A stretch of 64,000 nt of DNA, from contig OW818635.1 in assembly GCA_942492825.1 (NCBI GenBank), positions 1,426,001-1,490,000 on the forward strand, given 5' to 3'. Numbering within the stretch: the stretch's first letter is position 1; each line of letters begins with the position of its first letter. The stretch is from GWE2-51-13 sp942492825 (lineage in GTDB: Bacteria; Bacillota_I; Bacilli_A; Erysipelotrichales; Erysipelotrichaceae). Positions 8,801 through 17,262 of this stretch are shown piece by piece. The position numbers and the translations under genes were made by a program. Below the pieces are notes generated by a model, which made no database searches, was not told the DNA's origin, and was given only the letters and a program-made list of their open reading frames with translations.

Positions 8801-8834
8801 AAAGAAAAGCGTCCCCATAAACGGGGGCGCTTTT
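8801..8834 (-). terminator. Leader terminator in front of pyrG
   Basis: The hairpin described for the pyrG leader: four A-U, three G/C pairs, one mismatch, four G-C pairs and a 6-7 nt loop, then CTTTTG. It would also stop transcription coming from the upstream adenylate-forming gene. Confidence 0.8.
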
Positions 8835-8873
8835 GCCCTTTCATATTCTATCAGAACCCTATCGATGATTCAA
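8801..8873 (-). promoter_or_regulatory. pyrG promoter and CTP-sensing attenuator leader
   Basis: Minus strand: -35 TTGAAT (8868-8873), 17-bp spacer, -10 TAGAAT (8845-8850), then six bases and a GGGC start (8838-8835). Immediately after comes a hairpin with 5' arm AAAAGCGCCCCC (8834-8823) and 3' arm GGGGACGCTTTT (8816-8805), then CTTTT. In Bacillus subtilis pyrG, low CTP makes RNA polymerase stutter at GGGC and add extra G residues, which pair with the C-rich arm of the terminator and prevent termination. All parts of that mechanism are visible here. The mechanism itself is inferred by analogy. Confidence 0.75.
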
Positions 8874-8895
8874 CCCAAAACGAATGAAACTTGAT

Positions 8896-10254
8896 TCACA
8901 TGAGGTTCCCTTTGGGAAACGATTCATCCTTCCTGACGATGAATCGTTTCTGCTTCGAGGAATCCGCAGGTAAGTTGATTTTCTGAGCGTGAATGATTAG
9001 ATTCGGATGGACCTTCCAACGAGAACACTCCTCAAGGATTCGCATACGTAAACGATCGATCACTTCTTCATGGGTCTGCGGATCGCTTTCAAGCAGATCG
9101 ATCGCTAAATGGAGTGTTTCATCCGGATCTTGTTGGACGCAAAACTCCCGAATCGCATCGGAAGTCGTGATGATCCAACGGCTGAAGAGATCCGGAAAAA
9201 CAGGAACTTTCCTCCCTTCGACCGTAAAGTACAAGACATCATCATTACGTCCCAAAATCCGATCGATCGTGCGAAACTTACTCTTACAGGGACATTCTTC
9301 TCCTAAAACGATTAAATCGTTCATTTCATAACGTAGTACCGGTTGCGCCGTGTTGACCAGATTAGTGACATACATGTGCGCGCAAACCTTGCCCGCTTCG
9401 GTGATTTCATTTCCTTGCTCGTCGGTCAATTCCACCAATACCAAATCTTCATTGATATGCAAGTTGCCATATCGACACGCACTGGCGATTTGTCCTTCGG
9501 AAGCCTGGTAAATTTCGATCACCGTTGCGGAGAAAATCTGTTCGAATCGTGCTTTCTCCTCTTTCTCCAAGACTTCCGCATAACAGACGATTTGTTTTAA
9601 GGGATGTTGGATCTGATCCTGAAAAGGAATCAAACATCGTACCAAGCTCGGGGGTGCCATAAGAATATTGACGCGGTTTTGATTGAGAAGCGCGATGATT
9701 TCTTCGGGAGGTGTCATTGTGGCGCAATAAGTCAGATCGATGAGAGGTGAACGGATATCCGCGAATCCTTGGCTAAAGACACGCAAACAAAACAGGATCC
9801 GAAACGGAAGATGTCGAAGCTTAATGCCACCTCGGGCAAGAAATACGAAGGGTAGTTTCTCGGTCAGTTCTCGATCGGTTAGAAATAAACCTTTATTTCC
9901 GCTGGTTCCCGAGGAAAGCCCAAGCACAAAGCGATCTTGATAGTATCCCAAATAAGAATGACTGAGTTCTTTCGAGAGGGCTACTTCCATCGCATCTTTG
10001 AGTTCAATCCCGACGGTATTCAACGTATCGAAGTTTTCCATGAGAACCGATTTATTCATCGGTTTGAGTTGTTTGAGATCTTCTCGTTTATCGATCGATA
10101 ACCCTGAAAGGCGTTCGCGATAAAAAGGCGACCGCGTACGACACACTTCAATAAGATTGCGTAACTCTTGATTCTGGTAATTGCGAAGTTGCTTATCGTC
10201 ATATAAGCATCGATGCCACATCAATCGTATGGCGTCAACGATGCCTGAACTCAT
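8896..10254 (-). CDS. PaaK/CapK-like adenylate-forming enzyme
   Basis: A 452-residue member of the acyl/aryl-activating superfamily, of the PaaK/coenzyme F390 synthetase-like group. The phosphate-binding loop SSGTSGNKG is at residues 114-122. Further marks are the substrate/adenine region YQASEGQIAS, the A5-like LRYEMNDLIVLG, and the hinge region RTIDRILGRNDDVLYF. Such enzymes use ATP to activate a carboxylic acid as an acyl-adenylate. The start ATG overlaps the stop of the upstream membrane acyltransferase by 4 bp (ATGA), so both are translated together. A reasonable inference is that this enzyme supplies an activated acid to that acyltransferase for a lipid or surface polymer. Substrate unknown. 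Confidence 0.75.
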   Translation of the reverse strand: MSSGIVDAIRLMWHRCLYDDKQLRNYQNQELRNLIEVCRTRSPFYRERLSGLSIDKREDLKQLKPMNKSVLMENFDTLNTVGIELKDAMEVALSKELSHSYLGYYQDRFVLGLSSGTSGNKGLFLTDRELTEKLPFVFLARGGIKLRHLPFRILFCLRVFSQGFADIRSPLIDLTYCATMTPPEEIIALLNQNRVNILMAPPSLVRCLIPFQDQIQHPLKQIVCYAEVLEKEEKARFEQIFSATVIEIYQASEGQIASACRYGNLHINEDLVLVELTDEQGNEITEAGKVCAHMYVTNLVNTAQPVLRYEMNDLIVLGEECPCKSKFRTIDRILGRNDDVLYFTVEGRKVPVFPDLFSRWIITTSDAIREFCVQQDPDETLHLAIDLLESDPQTHEEVIDRLRMRILEECSRWKVHPNLIIHAQKINLPADSSKQKRFIVRKDESFPKGNLM

Positions 10255-11480
10255 ACGGATTTCCCACTGAGTTTTTCTTGTTTCTCACTCTTACCCACCT
10301 TACGAAGTCCTTTGGATATCCAATATTCGATTCCATAACGATATCCTGTTTTTTCCCATGCGATCAAGAGAAAACCCCAAAGCAGAGCTAAAGCCAAACC
10401 ATAGGTCAGCGCACCGAAGATGTCGAAGGACAACGCAGGTACAAAAACCCTCAACAATCTCGCGACCAAAGCGCTGACGACACTTTCGATGAAGAATACC
10501 GTCAACCCGGCGATACCGAATCGTTCGATAAAGATGATGACTTTCGACGGCTTCTTAGGATTTGGACGTAAATCGAAGTACCACAGTGAACCATAAACCA
10601 TCAAGGCAAACAAACCCAACTGCGCGATCATGATCGCAAACCAACTCGGATCGATCCCGCGCTCCAACATCGTGTCCGGCAAAAGGATGTAAGCAAGAAT
10701 TCCAATTACAAACAAGATCAACCCGACCGGAAGAATGATTTTTAGTTTCTTTGGATCTTTTTGACCTAAAAGCATGCCGATCCACATTCCCATGAGTCCG
10801 AAGGATAAATACGGGAAGATCGGGTTATTTTTGGAAACAAAGAAGTTCAACCCCAACAAAACCGGCCAATTCCGTGCTTCAAAAGCGTCGTAATAGATCG
10901 GATAAAGCGGAATACGTACCAGTGAAATCAACATGAATCCGATCGCAAGGATGAGATAATACTCGGCTTTGATTCTTTTCTTGAAATATTTCTCCATCAG
11001 AAGATAGATACCGCCCATCAGAAAGACATTGATCCCCAACATCACCAAACTATCGACGTAAAGTACGCGGGTCAGATTGGTCCCCGCGAATTGCCCGGTA
11101 TTAATTAAGTGGACTAATATCGATTCGTTCATAGTTCGGTTTGCCATATCGACGATGCCGGGACCGGTGACGATGAAATACGCATACGCCACAAACATTA
11201 AGTAAACGGCCGTTCGGGTATTGTATTTCCATAACTTCTTGGGATCATAGCCCAGTTGACGGCGTTTGCGTTGGTATTGGAGAGTATGGGAAACCCCGCT
11301 GATCATCGCGAAAATCCCCGCAAACATCAATAAAAAACCGATGAGGGTTACGATCAAGGGTGGATTGTTTAAATCGAGATCATAGAGTCCCGCAAAATGA
11401 TAAAAACCGGTATGCATGATAAGAAGTACGAAGATTCCCAAACCGCGCAATACATCCAATCCGCGATAATTTTTCTTCAT
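10251..11480 (-). CDS. Multi-spanning membrane acyltransferase-like protein
   Basis: A 409-residue protein with about ten to eleven hydrophobic segments. The N terminus (YRGLDVLRGLGIFVLLIMHTGFY) has the R-G-L-D-x-x-R-G start and early His common to the heparan-alpha-glucosaminide N-acetyltransferase/DUF1624 and related acyltransferase families. The C-terminal tail is basic and cytoplasmic. It is the first gene of a two-gene operon with the adenylate-forming enzyme. It probably moves an acyl group across or onto a membrane or wall component. The start at 11480 follows GAAGGAGATCGTTCT. Acyltransferase family membership is by pattern; the exact family is uncertain. Confidence 0.6.
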   Translation of the reverse strand: MKKNYRGLDVLRGLGIFVLLIMHTGFYHFAGLYDLDLNNPPLIVTLIGFLLMFAGIFAMISGVSHTLQYQRKRRQLGYDPKKLWKYNTRTAVYLMFVAYAYFIVTGPGIVDMANRTMNESILVHLINTGQFAGTNLTRVLYVDSLVMLGINVFLMGGIYLLMEKYFKKRIKAEYYLILAIGFMLISLVRIPLYPIYYDAFEARNWPVLLGLNFFVSKNNPIFPYLSFGLMGMWIGMLLGQKDPKKLKIILPVGLILFVIGILAYILLPDTMLERGIDPSWFAIMIAQLGLFALMVYGSLWYFDLRPNPKKPSKVIIFIERFGIAGLTVFFIESVVSALVARLLRVFVPALSFDIFGALTYGLALALLWGFLLIAWEKTGYRYGIEYWISKGLRKVGKSEKQEKLSGKSV

Positions 11481-11510
11481 AGAACGATCTCCTTCGGTTA
11501 CTTACAGTGT

Positions 11511-11539
11511 ATCATAAGCGGTTCGAATACGTACTTCAA
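11511..11539 (-). promoter_or_regulatory. Promoter of the acyltransferase/adenylating operon
   Basis: Minus strand: -35 TTGAAG (11534-11539), 17-bp spacer, -10 TATGAT (11511-11516). It sits 2 bp past the stop of the histidine kinase gene, so the two operons are separately promoted. Confidence 0.65.
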
Positions 11540-11541
11540 AC

Positions 11542-13002
11542 CTAGATCGATCTGACGCGTGCTTTTTTGAATTGGATCGTGATTTTGGTTCCGATTTCGG
11601 GTCGGCTGACCACGTCGATGGTTCCGTCATGTTTTTCCACGATCCATTGCGCGATCGACAATCCAAGTCCGGTTCCCTTGGTTTTGTTTTCCTTCGCGGA
11701 TTGTCCGCGGTAAAAACGGTCGAAACTGTGTTCGCGTGTTTCTTCGTCCATTCCGATTCCGTTGTCCGCTACCGAAAGGATCACATCCGTGTCAGTATGC
11801 GAAACTGAAATATTGATGCCTTCGTTGATGGGAGAGTACTTACCCGCATTGTCCAATAAGATCCGCAACACTTGTTTGATAAGTTGTTTATCCCCGAACA
11901 TCAAGACTTCGTTTTGCGGAGTGAATCGATATTCGTGGGTGTTGTCGATCAACTGAGTCTCTTTGACGATGGATGCGACCCACATATTGACATCGAAGTT
12001 TTCCTTTTGAAGCAACAAGGTATCACTATCGCCTCGTGCTAAGAAAAGCAGCTGTTCGATGAGTCGTTTCATATGTTCGGATTCGTCTTTGATGGCATCG
12101 ATGGCTTCTTGACGCGTTAGCGGGTCGTCTTTTCCCCAACGATCCAACAGATTCGCATACCCTTGGATGATTGCGACCGGTGTACGCAATTCATGCGAGG
12201 CATCGGAAACAAAACGGGTTTGCGATTGATAGGCTTGATTCATCCGCAATAACAGATCGTTGATCGCTTCGGTCAGTTCGAAAAGTTCGCGTTGTTCGTT
12301 TTGGATATGTAACGGTTGATCGAGTTGCGTGACATCAATGTTATTCAAGGCTCCGGCGAAACGCTCGATTTCCGCTTTGCGTTTTGCGATCGAAACATTT
12401 CCGATTTCACTTTGGAGTTTCACGGCCGAGTCGGTCAGTTGTGTAAGCGGCGTTAGCGCGTTATTGACCTTGGTGAAGTTGGATACGACCCGGATCAATA
12501 AGATCAGAAATTGGAGTACGAAAAGAATCGAAAGTAACCAAATCAACCGTTCAAGATCCGTTGTTAAGGAGTACCGAATGAGGATGGATGTATTTTTAAA
12601 AGGTGCGAGGATCCGATACTCGGAATTCATCAAGCGGGTTAACCCGTCGGTCGTATCGCTTGGAAAGTAGATCCATCGCTTTGCGTCATCGATCGGAAAG
12701 AGTGTATAGAAGAGATTAACTTGCTTCGTATAGGAATGACTGACGATTGAGAACTGATAGCCCGCTGTTTCTTGGGTTTCTTCTTCTTGAAGCATGAAAT
12801 TATCGCTTTGAATCAACGTTAACGCCGTATCTTCGATCCGGATCGCTGAAACGAAAAGCAAAAAGCCGATCACCAATATCTGTGTAACCAACATAAAACT
12901 TAGATTCTGCCCCAACATCATTCCATTGAGCCACAAAGCCAATGAATTGGAGGTTACCTTAGGCTGTTTCTTTGGTTTGGACTTAGGATTCGTGGATGAC
13001 AT
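11542..13002 (-). CDS. Sensor histidine kinase (ArlS/CssS-like)
   Basis: A 486-residue membrane kinase: TM1 at ~34-54, an extracellular sensor of ~100 residues, TM2 at ~152-172, a HAMP-like linker, then the dimerisation box FVSDASHELRTPVAI with phosphorylated His270. The ATP domain has the N box DNAGKYSP, G1 VADNGIGMD, F box FDRFYRG and G2 GTGLGLSIAQ. All catalytic motifs are intact. Its ATG lies inside the end of the response regulator gene (20-bp overlap), so it is co-translated with it. The signal is unknown; an envelope signal is suggested by the large external loop. Confidence 0.9.
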   Translation of the reverse strand: MSSTNPKSKPKKQPKVTSNSLALWLNGMMLGQNLSFMLVTQILVIGFLLFVSAIRIEDTALTLIQSDNFMLQEEETQETAGYQFSIVSHSYTKQVNLFYTLFPIDDAKRWIYFPSDTTDGLTRLMNSEYRILAPFKNTSILIRYSLTTDLERLIWLLSILFVLQFLILLIRVVSNFTKVNNALTPLTQLTDSAVKLQSEIGNVSIAKRKAEIERFAGALNNIDVTQLDQPLHIQNEQRELFELTEAINDLLLRMNQAYQSQTRFVSDASHELRTPVAIIQGYANLLDRWGKDDPLTRQEAIDAIKDESEHMKRLIEQLLFLARGDSDTLLLQKENFDVNMWVASIVKETQLIDNTHEYRFTPQNEVLMFGDKQLIKQVLRILLDNAGKYSPINEGINISVSHTDTDVILSVADNGIGMDEETREHSFDRFYRGQSAKENKTKGTGLGLSIAQWIVEKHDGTIDVVSRPEIGTKITIQFKKARVRSI

Positions 13003-13651
13003 AACCGACCCCTCGAACCGTTTGGATCACATGCATCTCTTCATCGTGGATTTTTTGGCGTAAGTGTCGGACATAGACATCGACCGCATTGGTCGTCCCG
13101 TCATAACGATAGCCCCATATCTTCTCCAACAGACTTTCACGGGTACATACCCGATTTTTGTTTTGGAGGAGGATCACCAACAGATCGAACTCTTTCTTGG
13201 TCAGTTCGATGTCGATATCGTTGCGGGTCACTTTGTATCGATTCACGTCGACCCGTAAATCACGATGGGTCAAGATCGCGTTTTGGTCGCGGTTTTGTTT
13301 GCGTAGGGCGGTTCGGATCCTTGCCAGCAGCTCTTCGATCACGAAGGGCTTTGTGATGTAATCATCCGCGCCGGAATCCAGTCCCAACACTTTATCGATG
13401 ACATCGTCTTTGGCGGTCAAGAGAATCACGGCGACCGAGGAAAACTGTCGGATCCGACGCAAGACTTCAAATCCGTTTAACGATGGAAGCATGACATCCA
13501 GCAGCACCAAATCGAAAGGACGGGACTTGCATAGTTCAAGCCCGTCTCTTCCGTCAAATGCAAGTTCCACCTCATACCCTTCGTGATTCAGTTCGAGTTG
13601 GATGAAACGAGCGATTTTTGTCTCATCTTCAATGATTAGAATTCTTTCCAT
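12983..13651 (-). CDS. OmpR/PhoB-family response regulator
   Basis: A 222-residue regulator with a receiver domain (acidic pair ED at 8-9, phospho-acceptor Asp52 in LLDVMLPS, switch Thr in LLTAKDD, Lys in TKPF) and a C-terminal winged helix (ELTKKEFDLLVILLQN, VRHLRQKIHDE, GVGYVIHES). Two ATGs are possible. 13651 leaves a usable gap after AGGAAG, while the ATG at 13660 touches it, so I chose 13651. It starts inside the 3' end of the DUF4342 gene and overlaps the kinase, making a tight three-gene unit. Direct repeats in front of the operon fit OmpR-family binding, so it may regulate itself. Confidence 0.92.
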   Translation of the reverse strand: MERILIIEDETKIARFIQLELNHEGYEVELAFDGRDGLELCKSRPFDLVLLDVMLPSLNGFEVLRRIRQFSSVAVILLTAKDDVIDKVLGLDSGADDYITKPFVIEELLARIRTALRKQNRDQNAILTHRDLRVDVNRYKVTRNDIDIELTKKEFDLLVILLQNKNRVCTRESLLEKIWGYRYDGTTNAVDVYVRHLRQKIHDEEMHVIQTVRGVGYVIHES

Positions 13652-14174
13652 CGGAATCATCTTCCTTTTTCGACCATTCGTCGAAGGTATTCACGACTGC
13701 GTCTTTGGCTTTGATCGTCGCTTCGCTGGCCATCTTGACCGCGCTGTTCACTTTTGTCTTTTCGAGATCCGGTCCGCTAAAACGGTAGCCATACCCGAAG
13801 AAGAGACCGATGATTAGTAACGGTAAGGTCACCCAGAAGAGAAACAGAACGAGAATGACGAATACGAGAACCGGCAGACTGAGAACGACACTTTGGTCTT
13901 TGACGATCTCCAGCTTGTTGGCGAGGCTTTGGTTGAGAAGTTTCTTCACCCACGCGAAGAAACGATCGACAGATTCATTGTTGGAAGGTTGCGAGTATCC
14001 TTCGTTTGTTTTGGTTGACTCGGTTGAGGAGGTTTGTTGGGTTCCTTTTTTCTTTTCGATGTTTAGGATCGCATCCAATACATTCCCTTCCGTAACTTCC
14101 AAGGCTTCTTTGGCTTCTTGATAACTGACTCCGGTATGCTTGACGACTTTTTCGACTTGTTCAATGGTAATCAT
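13629..14174 (-). CDS. UBA-like/DUF4342 membrane protein
   Basis: A 181-residue protein. Residues 1-40 form a UBA-like three-helix domain (VEKVVKHTGVSYQEAKEALE, EGNVLDAILNIEKKKG), found in DUF4342 proteins. A polar, Ser/Thr/Asn-rich linker follows (45-65), then an amphipathic stretch, one hydrophobic hairpin (~95-130), and a charged tail. It is the first gene of the operon with the response regulator and kinase, overlapping the former by about 23 bp. It may report on or modulate the kinase signal at the membrane, but that is inference from co-expression only. Confidence 0.7.
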   Translation of the reverse strand: MITIEQVEKVVKHTGVSYQEAKEALEVTEGNVLDAILNIEKKKGTQQTSSTESTKTNEGYSQPSNNESVDRFFAWVKKLLNQSLANKLEIVKDQSVVLSLPVLVFVILVLFLFWVTLPLLIIGLFFGYGYRFSGPDLEKTKVNSAVKMASEATIKAKDAVVNTFDEWSKKEDDSDGKNSNH

Positions 14175-14239
14175 AATTTCACCCTTTCTTTGGATGAGCT
14201 AAGGATAACAAGAGAAGATGTAAATCCAACGAGAGTTAC

Positions 14240-14257
14240 ATTAAAATCCGATTAAAA
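14240..14257 (-). promoter_or_regulatory. Direct-repeat operator before the two-component operon
   Basis: Two TTTTAAT heptamers on the minus strand (14251-14257 and 14240-14246), 11 bp apart, the usual periodicity of tandem OmpR-family binding sites. The second overlaps a possible -35, with a weak TACATC -10 further downstream. They lie about 70 bp from the DUF4342 start. Confidence 0.5.
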
Positions 14258-14324
14258 TTCGTGTTGATACTATTGTAGATGATTCGGTGTTGCTTGTATA
14301 GTAAGGAAGGCAAGGGGAATAACG

Positions 14325-14825
14325 ATGAACGAGAAACAACAGATCTTGATCGATACTTTCTTAGTAGAATGTTCTGAGGAAGATCGAAAGTTATATACGA
14401 AAATCATCGACTTTTGTATCCAACTGGGATATCGACCGAAGAAAACGAAATCACAAACTTTCGGCCTTGATTTTTATCATCCTATTTATAAGGAAACGAT
14501 TGCGAAATTCTATCCGCATGATTTTCGTTTGAAATTCTATGCGAATCAAACATATACCGAAAACTTCAACAATTCTATCTTAACTGTCATCGAAGAATTC
14601 GAAGGGAAATATACCGGATGTTACGGGTGTGGGCGATGTCAAGATGAACTTGCGGGATATACCTATCGTTATCCCGATGGCAAGGTCGTATTTCGCTGCG
14701 GTCGAGAGCTCAATACCATTGCGGATCTCACCATCGATGATCTTCCTGAAATCCTACGGTTGATCGAGAATCAACATACATACTTCATAATCCAAGCAAA
14801 GAAAAAAGCCGAATCGGCTTTTTAG
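14325..14825 (+). CDS. Hypothetical protein with a Cys cluster
   Basis: A 166-residue soluble protein that I do not recognise. The first ~100 residues are alpha/beta with many aromatic residues (LDFYHPIYKETIAKFYPHDF). Residues ~98-126 carry CYGCGRC and a later FRCGRE, four Cys in a pattern able to bind zinc. No signal peptide or membrane segment. The start ATG at 14325 follows AAGGGGAATAACG. It is transcribed alone, divergently from the two-component operon and convergently with rpoE. Its stop overlaps that of rpoE by 4 bp and lies inside their shared terminator. A YdhG-like or zinc-ribbon role cannot be claimed. Confidence 0.6.
   Translation: MNEKQQILIDTFLVECSEEDRKLYTKIIDFCIQLGYRPKKTKSQTFGLDFYHPIYKETIAKFYPHDFRLKFYANQTYTENFNNSILTVIEEFEGKYTGCYGCGRCQDELAGYTYRYPDGKVVFRCGRELNTIADLTIDDLPEILRLIENQHTYFIIQAKKKAESAF
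14804..14823. terminator. Bidirectional terminator shared by the Cys-cluster gene and rpoE
   Basis: AAAAAAGCCGA/TCGGCTTTTT: a self-complementary stem with A/T runs on both sides. Both stop codons (TAG for the plus gene, TAA for rpoE) fall within it. Confidence 0.85.
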
Positions 14826-15190
14826 AACTCTTCCTCAACAACCGGTTCCTGACGGAACGGCTTGTCGAACTCTTCTTCGGTTTCTTCGTCGACGGCGACC
14901 ATCAGGTCGTCTTCTTTGATCAACTCTTCTTCGATCAGGATAGCATCCGTATCGATGTGGGTTTCATGGTAGGTGCGGCGTGAACGTAAATCCCACATAC
15001 CGTCAGCCAAGGGCGCAAAACGTACGTCCAAGGTCATGGCGGAGAAGAAGGTGGCGATTTTGTTTTCGGCGACACTGGGGCTAAATCCGAGCGTCGTGCT
15101 GACTTCGTTCCAAAGCGCTAAGAAAGAGATTTCTTTTCCGTGGTTTTTGAGAACGTCGAAGGCGACGTCGGTCATAGATCGATTGCTCAT
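14822..15190 (-). CDS. rpoE: DNA-directed RNA polymerase delta subunit
   Basis: The Gram-positive RNA polymerase accessory subunit that speeds promoter complex turnover and RNA polymerase recycling. The 122 residues comprise an N-terminal HARE-HTH fold (~1-85: MTDVAFDVLKNHG, EISFLALWNEV, FFSAMTLDVRFAPLADGMWDLRSR) and an acidic, disordered tail very rich in Glu/Asp. The tail is shorter than in Bacillus. It follows argS by 12 bp, and in Bacillus it lies next to pyrG; here the two-component and acyltransferase operons separate them. AGGAGGAACCT precedes the ATG. Confidence 0.92.
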   Translation of the reverse strand: MSNRSMTDVAFDVLKNHGKEISFLALWNEVSTTLGFSPSVAENKIATFFSAMTLDVRFAPLADGMWDLRSRRTYHETHIDTDAILIEEELIKEDDLMVAVDEETEEEFDKPFRQEPVVEEEF

Positions 15191-15202
15191 AGGTTCCTCC
15201 TG

Positions 15203-16846
15203 CTACATTTTTTCGGGAGCGCTGACCCCGATCAGGGTCAAGGCATTGCGTAATGTAATCTGAACGGCTTTTACCAAGCCCAAACGTTGGGCACTGAGTG
15301 CCGTATCTTCCAGATTCAAGACTTGGCATTCGTTATAGAAAGCGTGGAACGCAGAAGCCAGTTTTTGCGTATAATTACATACTTTATGCGGTTGACGACT
15401 TGCGGCCGCATCGATGATCATCTGCGGAAAATCGACCATGATCTTACACAGTTCGATTTCTTTGGGATGGGTAATCAATTCGAAACTCTGGGCAGGGTTC
15501 ACATCCGCATTGCGTTGGATGGAACACATCCGGGCATGGGCATATTGGGCATAATAGACGGGGTTTTCATTGGACTGCTTGCTTGCCATGTCCAAGTCCA
15601 GATCCATATGCGTATCGCCGGCACGCGAGACAAAGTAGTAACGCACCGCATCGACACCGGCTTCTTCGGTCAAGTCCTTTAAGGAAACCGCTTTGCCGGT
15701 ACGTTTACTCATTTTGAATTCTTCGCCGTCTTTGATCATACGAGCCATTTGGATGATATCCACATCCAAATCCTCGGCAGGATAACCCAACGCTTGGATC
15801 GCCGCTTTTAAGCGTGCGATATATCCGTGATGATCTGCTCCCAATAAATCGATCAAGACGTCAAAGCCGCGATCTTTTTTGTTGAGGTGATACGCGATAT
15901 CCGGCAATAAATAGGTATAGAGTCCATTACTACGGACCAAGACTCGATCTTTGTCATCTCCGAAGTCGGTCGTGCGCAACCAAATGGCGCCTTCTTCTTC
16001 GTAGGTATGGCCTTGTTGGACGAGTTTAGCTAAGGCTTTCTCGACCAATCCGCGATCATAAACGGATTGTTCGGACGTCCAAACGTCGAATTCGACGTTG
16101 AATGACGCTAAGTCCTCACGCAGTTTCTTGGTTTCTTCACGCAATCCGATCGTACGGAAGAAGGGCAAACTTTCTTCCTTGTCGACATTCACATAGTGAT
16201 CGCCCACTTCGTTGACGACGGTTTCCGCGATTTCAATCAAGTCTTTCCCATGGTATCCATCTTCCGGCACGACCGCATCGACACCGAAGCGTTGAAGGTA
16301 ACGGGCTTGAAGGGACTTCGCCATGTTGTTGATTTGATTGCCGGCATCGTTGATGTAATACTCACGTGTGACTTCATATCCTGCCGCTTTCATGATGCGG
16401 GTCAGCGAATCGCCGATCGCCGCGCCACGCGCATGTCCGGGATGTAAGTCTCCGGTCGGGTTGGCGGATACGTATTCGATGTTCCATTTACGGGAATCGT
16501 TCCCGGTGCTTGTTCCGAAGTCTTGGTCAGCGGATAAAATCTTTCCGATCACTTCGGAAAGACTTCCTGCTTCCATAAAGAAGTTGATGAATCCCGGACC
16601 GGCGATTTCCGCTTTACGGATCCCGCCTTCTTGTAGATCAATCGTGTCGACGATCGTTTGTGCGACCATCTTGGGGTTTTGACGCAGTTGTTTGGTTAAA
16701 CGCATTGCCACGTTGGATGCGTAATCCCCATGTTCTTTGGACTTCGGTTGTTCGATTACGATCTCATCGAAGGTCAAGTCCGTGTCAAACGCTTTCTTGA
16801 TCGCGTTCGCCAAGGCTTGCTTCAATGCGGTTTCGATTTGGTTCAT
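15203..16846 (-). CDS. argS: Arginyl-tRNA synthetase
   Basis: Charges tRNA-Arg with arginine. The 547-residue class I synthetase has the N-terminal Add1 domain, the HIGH variant HPGH (135-138) in SANPTGDLHPGHARG, the KMSKS variant KMSKRTG, and the C-terminal anticodon-binding DALR domain near the end (HARMCSIQRNADV onward). The start at 16846 is supported by GGAGGAAACCG and by a 4-bp ATGA overlap with the ywiB-like gene. The ywiB-argS order matches Bacillus subtilis. Confidence 0.96.
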   Translation of the reverse strand: MNQIETALKQALANAIKKAFDTDLTFDEIVIEQPKSKEHGDYASNVAMRLTKQLRQNPKMVAQTIVDTIDLQEGGIRKAEIAGPGFINFFMEAGSLSEVIGKILSADQDFGTSTGNDSRKWNIEYVSANPTGDLHPGHARGAAIGDSLTRIMKAAGYEVTREYYINDAGNQINNMAKSLQARYLQRFGVDAVVPEDGYHGKDLIEIAETVVNEVGDHYVNVDKEESLPFFRTIGLREETKKLREDLASFNVEFDVWTSEQSVYDRGLVEKALAKLVQQGHTYEEEGAIWLRTTDFGDDKDRVLVRSNGLYTYLLPDIAYHLNKKDRGFDVLIDLLGADHHGYIARLKAAIQALGYPAEDLDVDIIQMARMIKDGEEFKMSKRTGKAVSLKDLTEEAGVDAVRYYFVSRAGDTHMDLDLDMASKQSNENPVYYAQYAHARMCSIQRNADVNPAQSFELITHPKEIELCKIMVDFPQMIIDAAASRQPHKVCNYTQKLASAFHAFYNECQVLNLEDTALSAQRLGLVKAVQITLRNALTLIGVSAPEKM

Positions 16847-17241
16847 TCGGTTTCCTCCATCGTCCACTCACTCACGTACGCACCGACAACTTGACCCGAC
16901 TGATGTAACCGGTAGCGCCAACGTAGATACGAAGAGGTGATTTCCAGTTCATCCGTTAGGATTTCCAGCGAAATCACGCCGTAATTCGTGGTTAAATTTC
17001 CATGCTCTACTTTATCTTTTGAGAACTTCAAGGTCGTCGTCGCTTCGCCGACCCGTGTTAAGAGTAACGATTCCGGTTTGATTTCCAGGGTGACTTCCCC
17101 TGCCCCGGGTTCGGTATAGCTTAGGGATTCCATCTCCTCATTGCGAATCCGCATCGCTCTTCCATTGAAGATCGTCTGTGTGATACCACTTTCGATCTCG
17201 GTTTGTTTGACCACTAGCTTAATGGCTTGGACTTGGTTCAT
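16843..17241 (-). CDS. ywiB: DUF1934 (YwiB-like) beta-barrel protein
   Basis: A 132-residue cytoplasmic protein of the DUF1934 family, which folds as a lipocalin-like/calycin barrel; the sequence is almost wholly beta-strand (IKLVVKQTEIESGITQTIF, GEVTLEIKPESLLLTRVG, GVISLEILTDELEI). No function is established for the family. Synteny with argS is conserved in Bacillus, and the genes overlap by 4 bp here, so it is co-expressed with argS and rpoE from the promoter at 17263-17290. Confidence 0.85.
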   Translation of the reverse strand: MNQVQAIKLVVKQTEIESGITQTIFNGRAMRIRNEEMESLSYTEPGAGEVTLEIKPESLLLTRVGEATTTLKFSKDKVEHGNLTTNYGVISLEILTDELEITSSYLRWRYRLHQSGQVVGAYVSEWTMEETE

Positions 17242-17262
17242 GTTCCACCCTTTTTCTCTTGA

